This document shows positions 52,071-60,906 of a stretch of DNA of 64,000 bases, piece after piece (position 1 is the stretch's first letter; the number at the start of each line of letters is the position of its first letter). The position numbers and the translations under genes were made by a program. This DNA is from CBDAPE01 sp965198325 (lineage in GTDB: Bacteria > Pseudomonadota > Alphaproteobacteria > UBA828 > JAPUJA01), in contig CBDAPE010000012.1 of NCBI GenBank assembly GCA_965198325.1, positions 1 through 64,000 of the forward strand. Reading direction: 5' to 3'. The notes under the pieces are model-generated. The model searched no databases. It was not told the origin of the DNA and worked only from the letters and a program-made list of their open reading frames with translations.

Positions 52071-52600
52071 AATCCGAGCTTACGCCGGTGCCGCCCGGAG
52101 CCGATCAGGACAGGCTACTCGCGCAGGTCACCGAAGAACTGTCCGATCGCGGCGTGGTGGTCGCCAATCTCGACAAACTGGTCAACTGGGCCCGCGCGGG
52201 CTCGCTCTGGCCGATGACCTTCGGGCTTGCCTGCTGCGCCGTTGAAATGATGCACACCGCCGCGAGCCGCTACGATCTCGACCGCTTCGGCGTGCTCTTC
52301 CGGCCGAGTCCGCGCCAATCGGACGTCATGATCGTCGCCGGGACCTTGTGTAACAAGATGGCCCCGGCGCTGCGCAAGGTCTACGACCAGATGGCCGAAC
52401 CCCGCTGGGTGATCTCGATGGGCAGCTGCGCGAACGGCGGGGGCTACTATCACTATTCTTATTCCGTCGTGCGCGGCTGCGACCGGATCGTGCCCGTGGA
52501 CATTTACGTGCCCGGCTGTCCGCCAACCGCCGAGGCGCTGCTGTACGGCGTTTTGCAACTGCAGAAAAAGATTCGGCGTACGGGCACGATCGCCCGCTAG
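52061..52600 (+). CDS. nuoB: NADH-quinone oxidoreductase subunit B
   Basis: Peripheral-arm subunit carrying Fe-S cluster N2, 179 residues. The N2 ligands are the tandem Cys in GLACCAVEMMH, the Cys in GSCANGGG and the Cys in VPGCPPTAEAL. ATG 52061 lies inside the end of nuoA, giving a 10-base overlap. N-terminal residues 1-35 are variable. Confidence 0.97.
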   Translation: MGVESELTPVPPGADQDRLLAQVTEELSDRGVVVANLDKLVNWARAGSLWPMTFGLACCAVEMMHTAASRYDLDRFGVLFRPSPRQSDVMIVAGTLCNKMAPALRKVYDQMAEPRWVISMGSCANGGGYYHYSYSVVRGCDRIVPVDIYVPGCPPTAEALLYGVLQLQKKIRRTGTIAR

Positions 52601-52628
52601 CCCCCCGGTTCGACGAACCCAGAAAGCA

Positions 52629-53237
52629 ATGGACGAATCACTCAAGGAACTCGGCGACTACCTTGCGACCGCGCTGCCGGGCGGGACGGACGAGCCGGAG
52701 ATCGCGTATGGCGAGCTGATGGTCCGGGTCGAGCCGGAGACGATTGTCCGGACGATGACCTTGCTGCGTGACGATACGAACTGCCAATTCCAGATCCTGG
52801 TCGATGTGACCGCCGTCGACCACCCCGAGCGCGAGACCCGCTTCGACGTCGTCTACAACCTGCTGAGCGTGACCCAGAACCAGCGGATCCGGGTCAAGGC
52901 GCAGGTTGCCGAAGGCGCGGCGATCCCGTCGGTCGTTTCGGTCTACAGCGCGGCCGGCTGGTTCGAGCGGGAGACCTGGGACCTGTTCGGGATCTATTTC
53001 TCGGATCATCCCGACCTGCGCCGAATCCTCACCGATTACGGTTTCGAGGGGCACCCGCTCCGCAAGGATTTCCCGCTCACCGGCTTCGTCGAGCCGCGCT
53101 ATGACGACGAGCAGAAGCGCGTGGTCTACGAGCCCGTCAAGCTGACCCAGGAATTTCGCCGCTTCGATTTCGAGAGCCCGTGGGAAGGTACCCAGTATGG
53201 CCTGCCGGGCGACGAGAAGGCCGACGAGACCGAGTGA
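52629..53237 (+). CDS. nuoC: NADH-quinone oxidoreductase subunit C
   Basis: Peripheral-arm subunit, 202 residues, the 30-kDa-type signature ERETWDLFGIYFSDHPDLRRILTDYGFEG present around residues 115-143. It is separate from NuoD (not the fused NuoCD of enterobacteria). The stop shares one base with the nuoD ATG (TGATG). Confidence 0.96.
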   Translation: MDESLKELGDYLATALPGGTDEPEIAYGELMVRVEPETIVRTMTLLRDDTNCQFQILVDVTAVDHPERETRFDVVYNLLSVTQNQRIRVKAQVAEGAAIPSVVSVYSAAGWFERETWDLFGIYFSDHPDLRRILTDYGFEGHPLRKDFPLTGFVEPRYDDEQKRVVYEPVKLTQEFRRFDFESPWEGTQYGLPGDEKADETE

Positions 53238-54415
53238 TGAGCGACGTAGAAATCAAGACCCTGACTGTCAATTTCGGGCCCCAGCATCCGGCGGCCCACG
53301 GCGTGCTCCGGCTGGTACTCGAAATGGACGGCGAGGTCGTCGAGCGCGCGGACCCCCATATCGGGCTCCTCCACCGGGGCACCGAGAAGCTCATCGAGTA
53401 CAAGACTTACCTGCAGGCGGTACCCTACTTCGACCGGCTCGACTACGTCGCGCCGATGAACCAGGAGCACGCCTTCGCGCTTGCTGTCGAGACGCTGCTG
53501 GGCTGCGAGGTTCCCGAGCGCGGCCAATATATCCGGGTGCTTTTCTCGGAGATCGGACGCATCCTCAACCATCTGCTCAACATCACCACCATGGCGCTCG
53601 ACGTCGGTGCCATGACGCCGCTGCTCTGGGGCTTCGAGGAACGCGAAAAACTCATGGGCTTCTACGAGCGTGTCTCGGGCGCTCGGCTGCATGCCGCTTA
53701 TTTTCGTCCCGGCGGTGTCGCGCGCGACCTGCCGGCGGGGCTGACCGACGATATCGCGACCTTCTGCGACGAGTTCGAGAAATTCATCGATGATCTGCAG
53801 ACTCTGCTGAACGAGAACCGGATCTTCAAACAGCGCCTCGTCGACATCGGTGTGATGACGAGTGCGCAGGCAATGGACTGGGGCTTCTCGGGACCGATGT
53901 TGCGCGGCGCGGGGCTTGCCTGGGATTTGCGCAAGGCGCAGCCCTACGATGTCTATGACCGGATGGACTTCCAGGTCCCGATCGGCAAGAACGGCGACTG
54001 CTACGATCGCTATCTGATCCGCGTCGAGGAGATGCACCAAAGTCTCGCCATTATCCGCCAGTGCCTGGCGGAGTTGCCCGACGGCCCGGTCAAGGCGCAG
54101 GATTTCAAGATCTCGCCGCCGCCGAGAGCCGAGATGAAGAATTCGATGGAAGCGATGATCCACCACTTCAAGCTCTATACCGAAGGCTATCACGTGCCAG
54201 CCGGCGAAACCTACACGGCGGTCGAAGCGCCGAAAGGCGAATTCGCGGTCTATCTGGTCGCCGACGGTAGCGCGAACCCTTATCGCTGCAAGTTGCGGGC
54301 GCCGGGCTTCGCCCATCTGCAGGCGACGGATTTCATGGCCAAGGGCCACATGCTGGCGGACACGGTGGCGATCATCGCTGCGATGGACGTGGTGTTCGGG
54401 GAGATCGACCGGTGA
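53237..54415 (+). CDS. nuoD: NADH-quinone oxidoreductase subunit D
   Basis: 49-kDa-type subunit that forms the quinone site with NuoB, 392 residues. Visible: FGPQHPAAHGVLRL near the N-terminus, DPHIGLLHRGTEKL, and the C-terminal segment DPFDE-like ending VVFGEIDR. The start overlaps nuoC by one base and the stop overlaps nuoE GTG (GTGA). Confidence 0.97.
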   Translation: MSDVEIKTLTVNFGPQHPAAHGVLRLVLEMDGEVVERADPHIGLLHRGTEKLIEYKTYLQAVPYFDRLDYVAPMNQEHAFALAVETLLGCEVPERGQYIRVLFSEIGRILNHLLNITTMALDVGAMTPLLWGFEEREKLMGFYERVSGARLHAAYFRPGGVARDLPAGLTDDIATFCDEFEKFIDDLQTLLNENRIFKQRLVDIGVMTSAQAMDWGFSGPMLRGAGLAWDLRKAQPYDVYDRMDFQVPIGKNGDCYDRYLIRVEEMHQSLAIIRQCLAELPDGPVKAQDFKISPPPRAEMKNSMEAMIHHFKLYTEGYHVPAGETYTAVEAPKGEFAVYLVADGSANPYRCKLRAPGFAHLQATDFMAKGHMLADTVAIIAAMDVVFGEIDR

Positions 54416-55014
54416 GCCAGAACATCCAGCCCGAGAGCTTCGCCTTCACCCCGGACTTCCAGGCCAGGGCCGACACCCATATCGCCAAATATCCCGCGGG
54501 CCGGCAGGCGAGCGCGGTCCTGCCGCTGCTCGATCTCGCCCAGCGCCAGCACGGCTGGCTGCCCCGCGCGGCGATGGATCACGTCGCCGCAATTCTCGAC
54601 ATGGCGCCGATCCGGGTCTACGAGGTCGCGACCTTCTACACCATGCTCCATCTCGAGCCGGTGGGCGAGCATCACGTCCAGGTCTGCCGTACCAGCCCCT
54701 GCTGGCTGCGCGGCTCCGACGCGATCACCAAGGCGTGCGAGACGCGGCTCGGGATCGCCTGCGGCGAGCGCACGGCGGACGGCACGTTCAGCCTGATCGA
54801 GGTCGAGTGCCTGGGCGCCTGCGTCAATGCGCCGATGGTCCAGATCAACGACGACTTTTATGAGGATCTCACGCCCGAGAGCACGACCCGCATCCTCGAC
54901 GCGCTGGCCCGGGGCGAAGCGCCCGCGACGGGTTCCCAGCTGGATCGCCAGACGTCGGCGCCCGAAGGCGGGCCGACGACCCTGAAAGACGGAGGCGCCG
55001 GTGATGCTGAGTGA
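54412..55014 (+). CDS. nuoE: NADH-quinone oxidoreductase subunit E
   Basis: 24-kDa-type subunit with 2Fe-2S cluster N1a, 200 residues. The ligands are the Cys pairs in CRTSPC and CLGAC (about residues 87-92 and 130-134). The C-terminal 35 residues are a low-complexity extension. The GTG start overlaps nuoD, and the end overlaps nuoF by 11 bases. Confidence 0.95.
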   Translation: MSQNIQPESFAFTPDFQARADTHIAKYPAGRQASAVLPLLDLAQRQHGWLPRAAMDHVAAILDMAPIRVYEVATFYTMLHLEPVGEHHVQVCRTSPCWLRGSDAITKACETRLGIACGERTADGTFSLIEVECLGACVNAPMVQINDDFYEDLTPESTTRILDALARGEAPATGSQLDRQTSAPEGGPTTLKDGGAGDAE

Positions 55015-56293
55015 CGCGGACCGGGTCTTTACCAACCTTTACGGCTACCACGACTGGCGCCTCGACGGCGCGCGCGCGCGGGGCGACTGGGACGGCACGG
55101 CCGCGGTCATTGCCAAGGGCCGCGACTGGATCGTCGACGAGGTCAAGGCCTCGGAATTGCGCGGGCGGGGCGGGGCGGGCTTTCCGGCCGGCCTCAAATG
55201 GTCGTTCATGCCCAAGGAGATCGGCGAGCGGCCTCACTACCTCGTGGTCAACGCCGACGAGAGCGAGCCCGGAACCTGCAAGGACCGGGACATCATGCGG
55301 CACGACCCTCACAAACTGATCGAGGGTTGCCTGTTCGCGGCCGTCGGCATGGCTGCGCATGTCGGCTACATCTACATCCGGGGCGAATTCTACCGCGAGG
55401 CCGAACGGCTCGAGGCGGCGATCGAGGAGGCCTACGACGCCGGCTTGCTGGGCGCTGATGCGGCGGACTCGGGCTGGGATTTCGACCTCTACGTTCACCG
55501 CGGCGCGGGCGCCTATATCTGCGGCGAAGAAACCGGCCTGCTCGAATCGCTCGAGGGCAAGAAGGGCCAGCCGCGCCTGAAGCCCCCGTTCCCGGCGGCG
55601 GCCGGGCTCTATGGTTGCCCGACGACGGTCAGCAACGTCGAGACCCTCGCGGTGGTGCCTGCGATCCTCAAGCGCGGCGCGTCGTGGTTCGGGGGGCTGG
55701 GCCGACCCAAGAACACCGGCACCAAGCTGTTCTGCATTTCGGGCCGTGTGAACCGGCCCTGCAACGTCGAGGAGGAGATGGGGATTCCCCTTCGCGAGCT
55801 GATCGAGCGCCACGCGGGCGGCGTGCGCGGCGGCTGGGACAACCTGCTGGCGGTCATCCCCGGCGGCTCGTCGGTGCCCCTCCTGCCCAAATCGATCTGC
55901 GATCGGGTGACGATGGACTTCGACGCCCTGATGGAGGTCAAGTCCGGACTGGGCACGGCTGCCGTCATCGTGATGGACAAATCCGCCGACGTCGTCGAGG
56001 CGATCGCGCGGCTGTCGCATTTCTACATGCATGAAAGCTGCGGCCAGTGCACGCCGTGCCGGGAGGGCGCGGGCTGGGTCTACCGCACCACGCTGCGAAT
56101 GGTCGAGGGTAAGGCTGCGATCGAGGAGATCGACACGCTCGAGCAGGTGGTCGGCCAGATCGAGGGACACACGATTTGCGCACTGGGAGACGCGGCGGCG
56201 TGGCCCGTGCAGGGACTGATCCGCCACTTTCGGCCCGAGCTCGAACGGCGGATCGCGGACCATCGCCGCGTCGCGGCCACCGCGGCGGCGTGA
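55004..56293 (+). CDS. nuoF: NADH-quinone oxidoreductase subunit F
   Basis: NADH- and FMN-binding subunit, 429 residues from ATG 55004 (GTG 55001 is possible). NADH-binding GRGGAGFPAGLKWSF, FMN-binding YICGEETGLLESLEG, and the 4Fe-4S (N3) ligands ESCGQCTPCREG plus a final Cys in HTICALGDAAAWP. GGAGG lies 8 bases upstream of the ATG. Confidence 0.96.
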   Translation: MLSDADRVFTNLYGYHDWRLDGARARGDWDGTAAVIAKGRDWIVDEVKASELRGRGGAGFPAGLKWSFMPKEIGERPHYLVVNADESEPGTCKDRDIMRHDPHKLIEGCLFAAVGMAAHVGYIYIRGEFYREAERLEAAIEEAYDAGLLGADAADSGWDFDLYVHRGAGAYICGEETGLLESLEGKKGQPRLKPPFPAAAGLYGCPTTVSNVETLAVVPAILKRGASWFGGLGRPKNTGTKLFCISGRVNRPCNVEEEMGIPLRELIERHAGGVRGGWDNLLAVIPGGSSVPLLPKSICDRVTMDFDALMEVKSGLGTAAVIVMDKSADVVEAIARLSHFYMHESCGQCTPCREGAGWVYRTTLRMVEGKAAIEEIDTLEQVVGQIEGHTICALGDAAAWPVQGLIRHFRPELERRIADHRRVAATAAA

Positions 56294-56303
56294 GGGGCGC
56301 GCG

Positions 56304-58373
56304 ATGCCGACACTGACGATCAATGGAACCGAGATCGAGGTCGAGCCCGGCACGACGGTGCTCCAGGCCTGCCAGCAAGCGGGCTTCGAGATTCCCCACT
56401 TCTGCTATCACGAACGGCTCTCGATCGCGGGTAATTGCCGGATGTGCCTCGTCGAGATGGAAAAGTCGCCGAAACCCATCGCGTCGTGCGCCATGCCCGC
56501 GGGCGACCGCATGGTGATTCACACCAATTCGCCTGCGGCCAAGGAAGCCCGCGAAGGGGTGATGGAGTTCCTGCTCATCAACCATCCGCTCGACTGCCCG
56601 ATCTGCGACCAGGGCGGCGAGTGCGACCTGCAAGACCAGGCGATGGCCTACGGCCGCGATCACACCCGTTTCCCCGAGGCCAAGCGCGCGGTCAAGGACA
56701 AGGAGCTGGGTCCGTTGGTCAAAACCATCATGACCCGCTGCATCCACTGCACCCGCTGTGTCCGCTTCGGCCAGGAGATCGCCGGCATCGAGGAGCTGGG
56801 CGCGACCGGCCGCGGCGAGCATATGGAGATCGGCACCTATATCGAGAAAGCGCTCACCTCCGAGCTCTCGGGCAACATCATCGACATCTGCCCTGTCGGC
56901 GCCCTGACCTCGAAGCCCTACGCGTTCAACGCCCGCTCGTGGGAGCTGGTCAAGACCGAGACCGTCGATGTGATGGACGCCCTCGGCTCCAACATCCGGG
57001 TCGATTCCCGGAGCCGCGAGGTGATGCGCGTCCTCCCCCGGCTCAACGAGGATATCAACGAGGAATGGATCGCGGACAAGACCCGCTTCGCGTGCGACGG
57101 CCTGCGCCGCCAGCGCCTCGATACCCCCATGGTGCGACGGGGCGGCCGCCTCGAGCCTGTGAGCTGGGCGGATGCGTTCTCCACCATCGCCGGGAAGGCG
57201 AGGGGCGTTGCGGGCGAGAGGATGGCTGCGATCGCCGGCGATCTCGCCGATGCCGAGGCGCTGTGCGCGTTGAAGGACCTGATGGACCGCTTGGGGTCTC
57301 CAAATCTCGATTGCCGACAGGACGGCGCGTCGATCGATCCGAGCGTTCGTGCGAGCTATTTATTCAACACGACCATCGTCGGAATCGAAGACGCGGATGC
57401 GATCCTCCTGGTCGGCACCAATCCTCGCTGGGAGGCGCCGCTGGTCAATGCACGGATTCGCAAGCGCTGGCTCGCAAGCACGGGCGACCTTGCCGTCGGC
57501 GTGATCGGGCCGCAGGGCGAGTTGACTTACGACACCGCTTATCTTGGCGCCGGACCCCAGACCCTGGCGGATATCGCCGCCGGTTCCCACGCCTTTGCGC
57601 GGACGCTGACGGATGCCGAACGCGCGATGATCGTGGTCGGGCAGGGCGCGCTTGCCCGGACCGACGGCGGCGCCGTTCTGGCGGCGGCCCGGGGTATTGC
57701 AGAAACCTGCGGCATGGTCGGCAACGGGTGGAACGGCTTTAACGTGCTGCAGACCGCGGCGGGGCGGGTCGGTGGGCTCGACCTGGGCTTCGTACCGCGG
57801 GCCGGCGGGCGAGATGTCGCGGGGACCCTGACTGGCGCGGCGGCCGGCGAGATCGCCCTGGTCTATCTGCTGGGCGCGGACGAGATCGACATGGGGGCGC
57901 TCGGCTCGGCCTTCGTCGTCTATCAGGGCCACCATGGCGACGCGGGCGCCCACCGGGCCGACGTCATCCTTCCCGGCGCGGCCTATACCGAAAAGAACGC
58001 GACCTATGTGAACACCGAAGGCCGTGTCCAGCAGGCCGTGCGCGCGGTATTCCCGCCGGGCGAAGCGCGCGAGGACTGGGCGATCGTCCGGGCGCTCTCG
58101 GATGTGCTGGGCCACACCTTGCCCTACGACGATCTGGCCGGCGCGCGCGCGCGGATGGCGGAGATCGCGCCGAGCTTTGCGGACCTCGATATAGCCCCGG
58201 CCGCCGAATGGGGCGCCTTCGGCGAAAGCGGGGTGATGGACACGGAGCCCTTCACGAGTGCGGTTGCGAACTACTACATGACCGATCCAATCAGCCGCGC
58301 GTCGGAAACCATGGCGCAATGCACGGCAGCCTACGTCGCCGGCACGGCGGGAGCGACCGGCACCGATGGATAA
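56304..58373 (+). CDS. nuoG: NADH-quinone oxidoreductase subunit G
   Basis: 75-kDa-type subunit, 689 residues. Cluster ligands in order: N1b (CYHERLSIAGNCRMC...SC), N5 (with the Cys/His in HPLDCPICDQGGEC) and N4 (CIHCTRC and CPVGAL). The C-terminal half is a molybdopterin-oxidoreductase-like domain without cofactor. The stop overlaps nuoH by 8 bases. Confidence 0.96.
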   Translation: MPTLTINGTEIEVEPGTTVLQACQQAGFEIPHFCYHERLSIAGNCRMCLVEMEKSPKPIASCAMPAGDRMVIHTNSPAAKEAREGVMEFLLINHPLDCPICDQGGECDLQDQAMAYGRDHTRFPEAKRAVKDKELGPLVKTIMTRCIHCTRCVRFGQEIAGIEELGATGRGEHMEIGTYIEKALTSELSGNIIDICPVGALTSKPYAFNARSWELVKTETVDVMDALGSNIRVDSRSREVMRVLPRLNEDINEEWIADKTRFACDGLRRQRLDTPMVRRGGRLEPVSWADAFSTIAGKARGVAGERMAAIAGDLADAEALCALKDLMDRLGSPNLDCRQDGASIDPSVRASYLFNTTIVGIEDADAILLVGTNPRWEAPLVNARIRKRWLASTGDLAVGVIGPQGELTYDTAYLGAGPQTLADIAAGSHAFARTLTDAERAMIVVGQGALARTDGGAVLAAARGIAETCGMVGNGWNGFNVLQTAAGRVGGLDLGFVPRAGGRDVAGTLTGAAAGEIALVYLLGADEIDMGALGSAFVVYQGHHGDAGAHRADVILPGAAYTEKNATYVNTEGRVQQAVRAVFPPGEAREDWAIVRALSDVLGHTLPYDDLAGARARMAEIAPSFADLDIAPAAEWGAFGESGVMDTEPFTSAVANYYMTDPISRASETMAQCTAAYVAGTAGATGTDG

Positions 58374-59382
58374 TCTCGGATTTTGGCATGGTTATGCGCT
58401 GCCGGCGCTCGAGATCGTCGGCTGGATCGCCGTCATCATGGTGCCGATCCTCACCCTCGTCGCCTATCTGACCTACGCCGAGCGCAAGGTCATCGCGGCC
58501 ATGCAGCTTCGCATCGGGCCCAATGTCGTCGGTCCCTTCGGACTGCTCCAGCCGATTGCCGACGCTCTCAAGCTGCTGTTCAAGGAAACCGTGATTCCGA
58601 GCGGCGCCAACCGTGTCGTCTTCCTGTTTGCGCCGATCCTGACCTTCACCCTCGCGCTTATCGCCTGGGCGGTGATCCCGTTCGACGAGGGCTGGGTGCT
58701 GGCCGATATCAATGTCGGCATCCTCTATCTCTTCGCGATCTCCTCGCTCGGCGTCTACGGCATCATCATGGCGGGCTGGGCGAGCAACTCCAAATACGCT
58801 TTCATGGGCGCGCTGCGTTCGGCGGCACAGATGGTCTCCTATGAAGTCTCGATGGGCTTCGTCATCATCACCGTGCTGCTGTGCGTCGGCTCGCTCAATC
58901 TGAGCGATATCGTGCTAGCGCAAAAAGGGTTGTGGTTCTTCATCCCGCTGTTCCCGATGTTCGTGATCTTTTTCGTTTCGACGTTGGCCGAGACCAACCG
59001 GGCGCCGTTCGATCTGCCGGAAGCGGAAACCGAGCTGGTGTCGGGATACAACGTCGAATATTCGGCGATGGGCTTCGCGTTGTTCTTCCTCGGCGAGTAC
59101 GCGAACATGATCCTGATGAGCGGGATGACGACCGTCCTGTTCCTCGGTGGCTGGTTGCCGCCGTTCCATATCGAGCCGTTTACCTGGATTCCGGGGGTCG
59201 TCTGGTTCGCGCTCAAGGTTTGCGCATTGCTCTTCGTTTTCCTCTGGGTCCGCGCCACCTTCCCGCGCTACCGCTACGACCAGTTGATGCGACTGGGCTG
59301 GAAAGTCTTCCTGCCCGCCTCGCTGTTCTGGGTCGCGATTACCGCGGGCGCGCTTCACCTCTTCGGGTGGGTGCCGGCATGA
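58366..59382 (+). CDS. nuoH: NADH-quinone oxidoreductase subunit H
   Basis: Membrane subunit forming part of the quinone channel, 338 residues, eight predicted helices. The conserved AERKVIAAMQLRIGPNVVGP lies in the first loop and ETNRAPFDLPEAE near residue 205. ATG 58366 overlaps nuoG. Confidence 0.96.
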   Translation: MDNLGFWHGYALPALEIVGWIAVIMVPILTLVAYLTYAERKVIAAMQLRIGPNVVGPFGLLQPIADALKLLFKETVIPSGANRVVFLFAPILTFTLALIAWAVIPFDEGWVLADINVGILYLFAISSLGVYGIIMAGWASNSKYAFMGALRSAAQMVSYEVSMGFVIITVLLCVGSLNLSDIVLAQKGLWFFIPLFPMFVIFFVSTLAETNRAPFDLPEAETELVSGYNVEYSAMGFALFFLGEYANMILMSGMTTVLFLGGWLPPFHIEPFTWIPGVVWFALKVCALLFVFLWVRATFPRYRYDQLMRLGWKVFLPASLFWVAITAGALHLFGWVPA

Positions 59383-59420
59383 GCGGGAATCCCGTGACTG
59401 GACCGGAAATGGAGGCCTGA
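59379..59420 (+). other. 13-residue open frame between nuoH and nuoI
   Basis: ATG 59379 overlaps the nuoH TGA (ATGA) and opens a 13-codon frame, MSGNPVTGPEMEA, that ends 3 bases before the nuoI ATG. It contains a GGAGG suitable for nuoI. It may relay ribosomes from nuoH to nuoI, but may also be incidental. Confidence 0.3.
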
Positions 59421-59423
59421 CCC

Positions 59424-59912
59424 ATGTCCGTCGTCGAACGTACCGTAAAGTCACTGCTCCTGGCCGAGCTGGTCTCGGGCATGGCGTTGACGCTCAAATA
59501 TTTTTTCAAGAAGAAATACACGCTGAATTACCCCTATGAGAAAGGCCCGCTGAGTCCGCGCTTTCGGGGCGAGCATGCGCTCAGGCGGTATCCCAACGGC
59601 GAGGAGCGCTGCATCGCCTGCAAGCTGTGCGAGGCAATCTGCCCGGCCCAGGCGATCACCATTGAGGCCGAACCGCGGGCCGACGGCAGCCGGCGCACGA
59701 CGCGCTACGACATCGACATGGTGAAGTGCATCTATTGCGGGTTCTGCGAGGAGGCCTGCCCCGTCGACGCCATCGTCGAAGGGCCGAACTTCGAGTTCGC
59801 CACCGAGACCCGCGAGGAGCTGCTCTACAACAAAGAGCGCCTGCTCGCGAATGGCGATCGCTGGGAGAGCGAGTTGGCGGCGCGGCTTGAAGCCGACGCG
59901 CCCTATCGGTAA
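59424..59912 (+). CDS. nuoI: NADH-quinone oxidoreductase subunit I
   Basis: Peripheral-arm subunit with two 4Fe-4S clusters (N6a and N6b), 162 residues. The two ligand sets are CIACKLCEAICP and CIYCGFCEEACP. The ATG is preceded by GGAGG about 8 bases upstream. Confidence 0.97.
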   Translation: MSVVERTVKSLLLAELVSGMALTLKYFFKKKYTLNYPYEKGPLSPRFRGEHALRRYPNGEERCIACKLCEAICPAQAITIEAEPRADGSRRTTRYDIDMVKCIYCGFCEEACPVDAIVEGPNFEFATETREELLYNKERLLANGDRWESELAARLEADAPYR

Positions 59913-59977
59913 GCGCGACAGGATATGCCTGACCGAATCAGCTTAGAGCGGGCTCGCGGGACCGGACGGGGAATGCG

Positions 59978-60592
59978 ATGATCATCGAAACCATCGTCTT
60001 CTACCTGTTCGCCTGCGTGACCATCGGCGCGGGCATCATGGTCGTCTCGTCACGCAATCCGGTCCACTCCGTGTTGTTCCTGATTCTGGCCTTCTTTAAT
60101 TCGGCCGGCCTGTTCGTGCTGATGGGCGCCGAATTCATCGGCTTAATCCTGGTCATCGTTTATGTCGGGGCGGTGGCCGTGCTCTTTCTCTTCGTTGTCA
60201 TGATGCTTGACGTCGATTACGCGGAATTCCGGGCCGGCTTTACCAGATACCTTCCCATCGGAGCCGTCGTCGGCCTGATTCTCGTCGTCGAGCTTGTTTT
60301 CGTGCTGACCAGCGGGGCATTCGACGTGGATCTGTCCGACGTCGCGGCGTCGCCGACACCGGCGATCGAGGAGACCACGAACACCGAAGCGATCGGCAAT
60401 CTGCTCTACACGAAATACGCCTATATGTTCGAGGCCGTCGGCGTGATCCTGCTCATCGCAATGATTGGTGCCATCGTGCTGACCCACCGCCGGCGCGAGG
60501 GGGTGCACCGCCAGCGTATCGGCACGCAGGTCGACCGCCGGAGAGAGGATTCCATCGAGATCAAGGATGTCAAGCCGGGGGAGGGTGTCTAA
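59978..60592 (+). CDS. nuoJ: NADH-quinone oxidoreductase subunit J
   Basis: Membrane subunit, 204 residues, five predicted helices, with the pi-bulge segment IVYVGAVAVLFLFVVMMLD about residues 55-75. The stop shares one base with the ATG of nuoK. A 65-base gap separates it from nuoI. Confidence 0.95.
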   Translation: MIIETIVFYLFACVTIGAGIMVVSSRNPVHSVLFLILAFFNSAGLFVLMGAEFIGLILVIVYVGAVAVLFLFVVMMLDVDYAEFRAGFTRYLPIGAVVGLILVVELVFVLTSGAFDVDLSDVAASPTPAIEETTNTEAIGNLLYTKYAYMFEAVGVILLIAMIGAIVLTHRRREGVHRQRIGTQVDRRREDSIEIKDVKPGEGV

Positions 60593-60900
60593 TGGAAATC
60601 GGCCTCACCCATTACCTCACCGTCGCGGCGATCCTGTTCACGATCGGCGTGTTCGGCATCTTCGTGAACCGCAAGAACATCATCGTCATCCTGATGTCGA
60701 TCGAGCTCATGTTGCTCGCGGTCAATATCAACCTGGTCGCGTTCTCGACCCACCTGCAGGATCTGGTCGGCCAGATCTTTGCGATCTTCGTACTCACCGT
60801 TGCCGCGGCCGAAGCGGCGATCGGTCTCGCCATTCTCGTCGTCTACTTCCGTAACCGGAAGAGTATTGCGGTCGAGGACGTCAACGTGATGAAGGGCTAA
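60592..60900 (+). CDS. nuoK: NADH-quinone oxidoreductase subunit K
   Basis: Membrane subunit of 102 residues, three helices, with the two conserved Glu residues in the MSIELMLLAVNIN and AAEAAIGLAI segments that take part in proton pumping. ATG 60592 overlaps nuoJ. Confidence 0.96.
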   Translation: MEIGLTHYLTVAAILFTIGVFGIFVNRKNIIVILMSIELMLLAVNINLVAFSTHLQDLVGQIFAIFVLTVAAAEAAIGLAILVVYFRNRKSIAVEDVNVMKG

Positions 60901-60906
60901 ACAGCC

